Below are positions 56,916 through 64,000 of a DNA stretch of 64,000 nucleotides, piece after piece. The position numbers and the translations under genes were made by a program. A model generated the notes under the pieces. The model had not been told where the DNA came from. It made no database searches and saw only the letters and a list, made by a program, of their open reading frames with translations. Each line of letters begins with the position of its first letter. Within the stretch, counting starts at the first letter, position 1. The stretch spans positions 32,377,149 through 32,441,148 of the forward strand of contig CM034240.1 of the NCBI GenBank assembly GCA_019916065.1. The letters are read 5' to 3'. This DNA comes from Vitellaria paradoxa. Its lineage: Eukaryota > Streptophyta > Magnoliopsida > Ericales > Sapotaceae.

Positions 56916-57534
56916 GGGATTTTCACCAAGGGCTCTAGGATTTTCATCAAGGGCTCTATTACACTTTTTACACCTTCCTATTTTCTTGAAGTTTAAAAAA
57001 AAAATTAAATATCTTTCTCTAAAAAATTACATAACTAGAATTTGATTCATTGAATAGCAAAAATTTTTTTCTAACGTCAACACGGACTCCTACGCTTCCA
57101 AATAACATCCACTGTGACTATTTTTGCCAAATCATTCCATCGGAAATGGGCACCTTATTTGGACGGTTTTCTTACTATCCAGTTTTTTTTAGCTTAGGCT
57201 CACGTTTCATCAATACTACTTAACAAACTCTTTTATTGAAATTTCAATTCGTCCAAACGGTCCATAGCACCTCGTTTGGACGACCTTCTATCTTGCATAG
57301 GAAAATTTACCAATGTACCATGTGGTGAAAGACACAAAGCTGCCATGCTGACAGTTTTTTTTTCTTTTTTTTTTAAATTATCCCAATGGGTCCCAAGTCG
57401 TTGAGATGGTTTGGACACTGTTATTTTTTAAAAAATGTGATTTGAAACCACTGCACCAAAGGTTAAAAAGTCTCTCAAATCATATTTTTCGTTATTTTTC
57501 GTCATTTTTCGTCATTCCAAACGCACTCTTAAAA
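56916..57534. other. Intergenic between R1 copy B and the CHMP1 flank
   Basis: Phrases such as 'tttggacggttttctt', 'tcgtttggacgac' and 'cattccaaacgcactctta' suggest at least one MITE end at about 57525, but I cannot pair both ends. No gene is supported; the minus-strand frame at 57233-57418 has no domain. Confidence 0.4.
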
Positions 57535-58003
57535 TTTAAATTTGTAGTTGGTATATTTTTTATTTCTAAAAATTTATTTAATATGCAAATTTTTATTTGG
57601 TTTGAATTTTTTTATTTTGTTACATTTTCTATCAAAAAGAGGAAATTCTATAAAAATAAAAATTTTACCATTGTTAGAATTTGTTTACAGTGGATTATTA
57701 ATTCAATTATTAATAATATTTCAGCGTTTTTGGAGACTAATCAAAAAGACGATTTTGGTCTATGATTATCGATCTCGAGCGCGTACTGCGAACGTGTTCA
57801 CATCGCAAGTGATATCAAACGCGGCAAAGAAGAGGATTTAAATAAAAACGAAAATCCAATCTGTATGTCCCAAAGTCTGTCGACAAACCCTAATTGGGAA
57901 AATTTTCCGAGAGGACTCGAAGTGAAACGACGATCGGTTCGATCTTCAACAAAAGTTGTTGATTGAATTTGTTTTCTTTGTCTCTGCAAATCCTCGATCG
58001 GCC
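57535..58003 (+). promoter_or_regulatory. CHMP1 promoter and 5' leader
   Basis: 57535-57905 is the copy of the duplicated flank adjacent to the gene. The leader from about 57905 to 58003 ('gaggactcgaagtgaaacg...') is unique to this side. The start codon context 'gccATGGgg' is strong. The open frame at 57548-57841 is preserved in the orphan copy, but it overlaps the presumed promoter and is treated as non-coding. Confidence 0.55.
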
Positions 58004-58621
58004 ATGGGGAACACGGAGAAGTTGCTGAACCAGATTATGGAGCTCAAATTCACCTCGAAGAGCCTCCAACGCCAGGCGAAGAAATGCGAGAAGGACGAGA
58101 AGGCGGAGAAGCTCAAGGTCAAGAAGGCGATCGAGAAGGGCAACATGGACGGCGCTCGAATCTACGCCGAGAACTCCATCCGCAAGCGCAACGAGCAGAT
58201 GAATTACCTCCGCCTCGCGTCCCGCCTCGACGCCGTCGTCGCCAGGCTCGATACCCAGGCCAAGATGACCACGATCAGCAAGTCCATGGGCTCGATCGTC
58301 AAGTCATTGGAGTCGTCGCTCGCCACGGGCAACTTGCAGAAGATGTCGGAGACGATGGACCAGTTTGAGCGCCAGTTCGTCAACATGGAGGTGCAGGCCG
58401 AGTTCATGGAGAGTTCTATGGCCGGAAGCACCTCGCTGTCGACTCCTGAGGGAGAAGTCAACAGCTTGATGCAACAGGTGGCTGATGACTACGGCCTGGA
58501 GGTGTCCGTTGGGCTGCCTCAGCCGGCTGCCCATGCCGTGTCGGTGAAGACATCCGAGAAGGAGAAGGTCGACGAGGATGATCTCTCCAGGCGCCTTGCT
58601 GAGCTCAAGGCCCGTGGGTAA
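58004..58621 (+). CDS. CHMP1: ESCRT-III subunit CHMP1 (Did2/Vps46 family)
   Basis: A single exon encoding 205 residues, the normal length for plant CHMP1. It begins [16 protein letters not shown], with a basic N-terminal helical hairpin (about residues 1-100, '[20 protein letters not shown]', '[20 protein letters not shown]'). An acidic C-terminal half follows, ending in a MIT-interacting motif '[13 protein letters not shown]'. CHMP1 acts at endosomes with Vps4/SKD1 and LIP5 in ESCRT-III disassembly and sorting of cargo such as auxin carriers into multivesicular bodies; those roles are family knowledge. The ATG at 58004 is chosen over an in-frame TTG at 57956 because the family begins MGN. 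The coding sequence is strikingly GC-rich, with many third-position C/G, in contrast to the AT-rich surroundings. No break is seen. Plants often have two paralogues (A and B), and which one this is cannot be told. Confidence 0.95.
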   Translation: MGNTEKLLNQIMELKFTSKSLQRQAKKCEKDEKAEKLKVKKAIEKGNMDGARIYAENSIRKRNEQMNYLRLASRLDAVVARLDTQAKMTTISKSMGSIVKSLESSLATGNLQKMSETMDQFERQFVNMEVQAEFMESSMAGSTSLSTPEGEVNSLMQQVADDYGLEVSVGLPQPAAHAVSVKTSEKEKVDEDDLSRRLAELKARG

Positions 58622-59330
58622 TGGAAGTAGTCCTGTCACCTCTTGTGGTTCCGGTCCTTGTTGGAATAACATAGTATTTGGGTTTTCTATTATCTGCTTA
58701 AAGAGTTTGTATGTAAAATTTCTGAATTGATATCTTTATTTCTATGTAGACTTTTGATTTAACTCTGGATATTAGATGTCTTTATACTGCTCAATGCCTA
58801 TCCTATGTGCTAATCTCAATATTTGTGATCCTATCTGTTCATGAAGGAAATTAGATTTAGGAATTGCTATCTATGGCCTGCTACTTCCTTCGATTTTAGT
58901 TTAAGGGTGGATTGATGTTTGTTTGTAATTTGGATTTTCTGATATTCAAACTTTACATGTGTAATGTGCGTTGGTTAATTGTGCTAGAACTAAGTCTGTT
59001 ACATGTAGATATCAATGGATTTAATGTTGCCATATCTATACTATTAGAGAAAGCTAACACTGGGGTAATTGGTGAAAATTGGTGAAGCCTTCATTTTTTT
59101 TTTATTTTAATTTTATTAATATCCCTTAAGCACCAATAACCACCCATAAATTGGACAAAGGTGTATAAGTAATTTTTGAATTTTTGTATGTTATTTAAGT
59201 TATTTTGCCCTTTTATTTTTTATTTTATTTTATTTTATTTTATTTTTTGTTTCGACAAATGCCCTTTAACTACCCATTATTTTTATAATTTTCTTTTGTT
59301 TTATTTAAATGCCCCTTAATTATTTATTGT
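58622..59330. other. CHMP1 3' flank and AT-rich spacer
   Basis: The first 150-250 bp should hold the CHMP1 3' UTR, with T-rich sequence and 'aataac' and 'tttatttctatg' words, but no single poly(A) signal is decisive. At 59035 'TCTATACTATTAGAGAAAGC' resembles a Helitron 5' end. (TTTTA)n is at 59214-59245. Confidence 0.4.
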
Positions 59331-59331
59331 C

Positions 59332-59455
59332 TATTTAAATACCTTTAACTATAATTATTTATTTAATATGAGACAAATTTACAGTCATTTTACTTAAATA
59401 CCTTTAACTAATTATTTATTCAATTCGAGACAAAATTTACGGTCATTTTAATTTT
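59332..59455. repeat. Short tandem duplication of about 62 bp
   Basis: The unit 'taaatacctttaacta..attatttatt..gagacaaa..tttac.gtcatttta' occurs twice in a row. Confidence 0.8.
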
Positions 59456-59560
59456 ATATTAAAAAATTAATAAAAATTATGTGCACAGTGTGTGCCCCAC
59501 TTCTCGTGCTTTGTAATGTGCACCCAGTTTTGATAACAGGAATTTACTCCTCTTCCTCCT

Positions 59561-59770
59561 CCCCCCCCCCCCCCCACTTCATTGTTCATTGTTTATTATA
59601 CATTATTTGGTTATTGTGGCATGTACAGCAATATGTGTCCATTTGGCTAGCTGGCTCCTGCTCCTCCTCCTCATTCATTGTTGATTGCGCATTATTTGGT
59701 TATTGTAGCATGTAGAGCAATATGTGTCCATTTGGCAAGCTGGTTGGTGGCAGCACTGTTAAATTTGATG
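59561..59770. repeat. C-run followed by an 89-bp tandem duplication
   Basis: A run of about 15 C at 59561-59575 is followed by 'cattatttggttattgtggc' at 59601, repeated as 'cattatttggttattgtagc' at 59690, with 'caatatgtgtccatttggc' in both. Open frames at 59479-59935 are built on this repeat and not accepted. Confidence 0.75.
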
Positions 59771-59839
59771 TTAGGTTCCGTCCCACAATTCTGTTGTATG
59801 CTTGTACGTGAATTTGTTGTTAAGGAATATGATGTATTG

Positions 59840-60700
59840 TTTTGTTATTTACTTATATATCTAAATATATGTGGACTTCTAGTTGGCAGTTCTAACCTTG
59901 TTGGTGATTGTAATTATGTATGTGTATCAACTTGAGTGATATTGCTCAGAGCCTATAAATGGACTTTAATTTGTGCTGTGACAGAAAATTATCATTTTTT
60001 GAATGTCCTGTTTGTTTTTTGGGATAAGATTCATGAAAATGATGCTATGATGTATTATTGCAGTATACTTAAAAATCATCTTGTCTAAGTGGTTGAGAAC
60101 TTGAGAGTCTTTCCTAGAACATCAATATTTTACCAAAATTGAATGGAGGATATCTGATAAGCTACATGAATCAGAGGAGAATATATACTAGGAAGTACCT
60201 AGGGACGACAAAATGGTGTGCATGGATAGGTGTTGAGGTATCAAGAGTTACCAGATACATTGTTATGAATATAGTGAACTGTTCCCATTATTTTCTTATA
60301 TATCTAAATATCTATGGATTTCTATTGGACAGTTCTCCTTGTCAGTGATTATAAGCATGTTATGTTTATCAACTTCCACCATAGTGCTCAAAGCCTAAAA
60401 GTGGACTTTAGTTTTTGATGTGTTCCAGAAAACTAACATTTCTTGAATGTCCTGTTAGTTCGTTCTGATGAGATTCATGAGAATGATGTTATGATGAAAT
60501 AATGGATTGTAATTGAAAATTATCTTGGTGAAGATGTTGAGAATCCTTCCTAGAATATCAAAATTTCGACAAAATTAAATGGAGGATATCAGATCAGCTA
60601 CATGAATTAGAGTTGAATATATTCTAGGAAGTTTTTCTGAAGGCTAGGGACAAGAAATGGTGCATTAGCACATGTGTGAATGTTGGGTTGAGGTATCAAG
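59840..60700 (+). repeat. Tandem duplication of about 443 bp upstream of the PWWP fragment
   Basis: 'cttatatatctaaatat' is at 59852 and 60295. In both copies it is followed, in order, by 'gcctataaatggacttta' or 'gcctaaaagtggacttta', 'tgaatgtcctgtt', 'agattcatga.aatgat', 'ttcctagaa', 'aaattgaatggaggatatc' and 'ttgaggtatcaag'. The second copy runs into the PWWP-like coding remnant, so the unit is probably intron or upstream sequence of that gene. Confidence 0.8.
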
Positions 60701-61567
60701 AAAGCATTGAAAAAACCCAAGGCTTCTGCTGCAAATTATCCCAAGAATGCAGTGAAGTATGCTTGATGGGAAGATGCAATTCTTCATGCCCTTGTGCTGG
60801 AAAGTGCTTGTGAATCAATAGATCATCCAGATTTATACTCAAAAATGGATAAATCATGTGGTGGACGTGTCTTGTCAAGGAATCTCTGATAATGTCTCGA
60901 TCTAGCAAAGAAACTGAATACATGGATGAAGTCAAGTAGCTTTGAAGATGATTCTAATTCAGTACAAGAATTGTCTCAGTCTGTCATTTGAAGAGGCAAA
61001 TTAGGTCAGTGCTACTAGAGAGCAGTCTGTGCAGCAGGGGAAGGGCCAACAGACTCCAAATGATTCAAAGGATGATGGAATGGAGTGAGTTAAGTGTATG
61101 AGAGGACTTAAGGACTTGAGGATGGGTGTAGTGTCATCGTTGAATAAGAAAAGATCTCAAGTGCCCATGTGGATGAGTTCTTAAAATGGAAACCTCTTTG
61201 CCGCCCTCTGACAAAGGTTGTGGCTAGTACAGCTATGGTGTCTGTTCCAGTTTTGTGTGAACAACTTCCCGGTCCAAGTGGTTCACCTCTTCCAGGATTA
61301 TTTGAGAGCAAGGTTACTGGGCTGGAGTCTAATGAATAAAAGAGAAGTTTCTCAATGGTAATTAATTGCTCTGATAGTATGGGAGTTTCATGTGAAAATG
61401 GAATCTCATTCAATGCATCTGGACACGCTTTTGAAGCATCTCTTACTAAATTGCAAACACAAGGAGAATGAGATTTCTAGCTTGTCAGGGTTACCTGAGA
61501 ATGATGCTTCTGACAAATTATTTGATGTGCTATTTGTTGGGGTGGAGAAGCACTCTGAAGGTATGCT
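60701..61567 (+). pseudogene. Fragment of a PWWP-domain protein gene (At1g51745-like)
   Basis: The plus-strand frame, interrupted by stops and frameshifts, matches in order the part C-terminal to the PWWP domain in this plant family: 'KPKASAANYPKNAVKYA' then a stop where Arg is usual, 'WEDAILHALVLESAC', 'SFEDDSNSVQELSQS', 'KCMRGLKDLRMGVVSSL', 'PLTKVVASTAMVSVPVLCEQ' and 'PSGSPLPGLFESKVTGLES', then 'ISSLSGLPENDASDKLFDV' and 'VEKHSEG' at 61565. The last words are followed by 'gtatgctgct', which looks like an intact intron donor, so this is probably a DNA-level duplicate rather than a retrocopy. The PWWP domain itself and the 3' exons are not found. Such proteins are thought to act on chromatin. 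Not expected to give a functional product. Confidence 0.72.
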
Positions 61568-61905
61568 GCTTTATCAATGCAAACTGGCCCATAGTTATAT
61601 ATTTTATGTCTTTCTTCTCTATGTTTCCATTTCTATTTTAATTTCCAAGTCGATATTATCTGCTGTCAACAGAATGCTATACAAGTTCAACAACTTATTC
61701 TTTGACTTTATATCCCGTAAAAACTGGGTTTGAGACCTTCGAATTTCTATTTAAATTATATTTAACATGGTCACCAAACTATATATTTTGCTCTAAGGAG
61801 GCTAATATTTCCATTTTGCCTGCTCATGAAGACCACTGAAATTTGTTGTAGCATTGATATTTTAAGAAGCCCGTTCATTTCTATCTGTGGTCAGAGTGCT
61901 GCACC

Positions 61906-61952
<47 letters not shown>

Positions 61953-62478
61953 TTCTAAAAAAATAAAAAGAGATTTGAATTTAGCATTCAGACTAAATAG
62001 TTCATAGGCCTAAGAGTTCATTTTTTTTTAATAAATAAATTAAAGGGCACCAAGGGGATGCTGCCCAAATACAAAAACTCATCTGCCTAAAATATTGAGA
62101 CAATTTCCAGGTTCTTAACATTTGGACTAGTTCATTGAATTTAGTATTCATAAGGTTCTCCTTAAGAAAGGATTGCTGTGTTGCTCTTCACGCAGCAGGG
62201 GCTTCTTCAATATCTCTCGACTGTTTGTTAAGCAATGCTGGAGATGATTATTTTAAAAAGATATTTAAGAAAAAATGGAATGAAAAAACTATGAAACTTT
62301 TATATGATAAAAAAGAGAGTAATAAAAAATGGGATGAAAAACTATGTATGTAAACACATATACGGGCAAAGGGTGAAAGAATTTTTAAAGTAGATTAGAG
62401 AAAATTCCACTTAGCAAAGCATAAACAACAAAAGAGCAGCAAAGCAGACCCAGCAATGAAGAATTTTGGGCAATATGT
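61568..62478. other. Intergenic with a poly(A) run
   Basis: Begins with the putative retained intron of the PWWP fragment. A run of about 42 A lies at 61907-61949. The open frame at 62135-62353 includes A-rich lysine runs and is not accepted as a gene. Confidence 0.5.
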
Positions 62479-62510
62479 AACCAAACCAAACCAAACCAAA
62501 CCAAACCAAG
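62479..62510. repeat. (CCAAA)n microsatellite, the tail of the LINE
   Basis: About six copies of the pentamer directly abut the LINE 3' end. On the minus strand it reads (TTTGG)n, a simple-repeat tail of the kind RTE LINEs carry instead of poly(A). Confidence 0.85.
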
Positions 62511-64000
62511 CTTTTTCTCACTAGGTGGGGTCGGCTATATGGATTTGTAGACGCCAATTAGATCTATTTAGGACCATGTCCTCCGATAAATCTAGATAGG
62601 CAAGATTATGTTTAATAGCTTCTTTCCAACTTCTCTTGGGTCTTCTTCTATCTCTCCTACTCCTGACAATCTCCATACTTTTGCACCTTCTAACAGGTGC
62701 CTCCGTTGGACGCCTTCTAACATGGTCAAACCATCTTAATCGATTTTCTCTCATTTTATCTTCAATCGGTGCTATTCATACTTTGCTCATAATCTCCTAG
62801 TTCCTATTCTTATCTTTCCTTATAATCTCGCACATCCACCTTAGTATCCTCATCTCCGCAACTACCATCTTCTGACCATGATTATGCTTTATTACCCAAC
62901 ACTCTGATCTATATAGCAGCGCTGGTCTAACCGCCACCTTATAATACTTTCTTTTCACCTTGAGGGAGACTTTTCAGTCGTACAAGACCCCCGAAGCACG
63001 CCTCCATTTGGTCCACCCGACTTGAATTCTGTGATTTACTTCAGTATCGATCCCTCCATCTTGTTGCATCATAGATCCAAGGTATCTAAATTTATCTTTC
63101 TTTATAATCTTTTGTGTGCCTAAACTTACTTCTATACTACCCGTTATCCTATTTTGACTAAACTTACATTCCATATATTCCGTCTTGCATCGGTTTAGCC
63201 TAAACCCTTTTGTCTCTAACGTTTCCCGCCACAATTCTAAATTAGCATTCACTCATTCTCTTGTCTTATCTACTAAAACAATATCATCTGCAAATAGCAA
63301 ACACCACGGCACCTCATCCTGAATATGTATTGTAATCTCATCCATAACTAAAACAAACAAGTGCGGGCTTAACGCTGAGCCTTGATGTAAACCAATCGTG
63401 ATAGGGAACTCGTTAGGTTCTCCACCAGTCGTCCGTATAGATGTCATGGCTCTATCATACATGTCGTTTATCGCCTCAATATATGCGACACATGCTCTTT
63501 TCTTTTCCAATACTTTCCATAGAATCTCCTTAGGAATCCGGTCATATGCCTTCTCTAAATCAGTGAACACTATATGTAATTCTTTTTGGCCTTCTCTATA
63601 CTGTTTCATTAACCTCCTCAAAAGAAAGATAGCCTCCATGGTTGATCTTCCAGGCATAAAACCAAATTGATTTTCACCCTTAATGCATTTAATTTGGTTT
63701 AAATCCTTGGTCCGTCTGTCTCTGGATTTAGCAAGTTTGAATATCTCTCTTTTATCCTTCTTAGTGTCAAGTCGCCTATATAAATCCTCAAATGTCTTTG
63801 CCTTAACCTCACTAACTACTTTTTTGGTTTCTCTTTTTGCTTCTCTATACCTCTCCAAGTTCGCTTCATTTCGGTCGTTTTGCCGATATTTAAAACACTC
63901 TCTTTTAATTCTTATCTTGCCTTGAACGATCTTGTTCCACTACTATGACTCTTTGTGTGCCGGAGCACTCCATTTGGATTCTCCTAAGACTTCTTTCCCT
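62511..64000 (-). pseudogene. RTE-type LINE reverse transcriptase, broken and cut by the window edge
   Basis: Minus-strand frames give, in order: an N-terminal linker ('DLYRRLDTKKDKREIFKLAK', about 63750-63800); reverse transcriptase motifs 'QFGFMPGRSTMEAIFLLRRL', 'FTDLEKAYDRIPKEILW', 'GLHQGSALSPHLFVLVMDE' and the catalytic 'LFADDIVLVDKTRE' (about 63256-63680); then 'LELWRETLETKGFRLN', 'FRYLGSMMQQDG' and the C-terminal 'RLRWFDHVRRRPTEAPVRR' to 62521. These are RTE-clade features. A TGA at 63253-63255 interrupts the frame after 'KTRE', and more stops lie near 62971, 62800 and 62782. Between 'CIKGEN' and 'QFGFMPG' family members have well over 100 residues that are absent here, so an internal in-frame deletion is likely. 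The 5' part lies beyond the window. Confidence 0.9.

Noticed and set aside
58084..58672. Additional frames over CHMP1
   Set aside because: Shadow frames that stay open because of the high GC content of the real gene.
59479..59935. Two open frames near 59.5-59.9 kb
   Set aside because: Built on the C-run and the 89-bp tandem duplication; no recognisable protein.

Overview
This is AT-rich nuclear DNA from a flowering plant, probably a eudicot, although the species cannot be fixed from the sequence. The evidence is GT-AG introns in two genes, a PLS-type pentatricopeptide repeat (PPR) protein, a subunit of the chloroplast NDH complex, a eukaryotic tRNA-Ile, and plant mobile-element families (CACTA, Helitron, Tourist-like MITEs, tRNA-derived SINEs, an RTE-type LINE).

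Four protein-coding genes look intact. They are an intronless PLS/E-type PPR gene (7550-9082, +), a four-exon DUF962/Mpo1-like gene (9912-12130, -), a six-exon gene for PnsB4/NDF6 of the chloroplast NDH complex (29231-31910, +), and an intronless ESCRT-III gene for CHMP1 (58004-58621, +). A tRNA-Ile(AAU) gene (28964-29037, -) lies head-to-head with PnsB4. I see no operon-like or pathway clustering; these are unrelated housekeeping or organelle genes separated by repeats.

Most of the rest is transposon-derived. From 1 to 7.5 kb there are short repeats, a complete SINE with an 18-bp target-site duplication, and a tandem repeat with a MITE in one copy. From 12 to 28 kb there are many MITEs, a degenerate CACTA-like element and a nested stack at 23.5-27.2 kb: an old dispersed repeat invaded by a Helitron with about 500-bp internal tandem units, two related SINEs and a MITE. 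From 32 to 39 kb there are retrotransposon remnants. From 40.7 to 52.2 kb there is one end-to-end CACTA (En/Spm) element with matching TIRs and a TTA duplication, but both its transposase genes are dead. From 53 to 57.9 kb there are two copies of a dispersed repeat and a duplicated 5' flank of CHMP1. From 59 to 61.6 kb there are tandem duplications leading into a broken PWWP-domain gene fragment. The window ends inside a decayed RTE LINE on the minus strand.

I found no convincing new molecular system. The items most worth checking are the duplicated CHMP1 5' flank, the CACTA leader of unknown origin, the Helitron/SINE stack, and the MITE insertions that can be read against matching empty sites.
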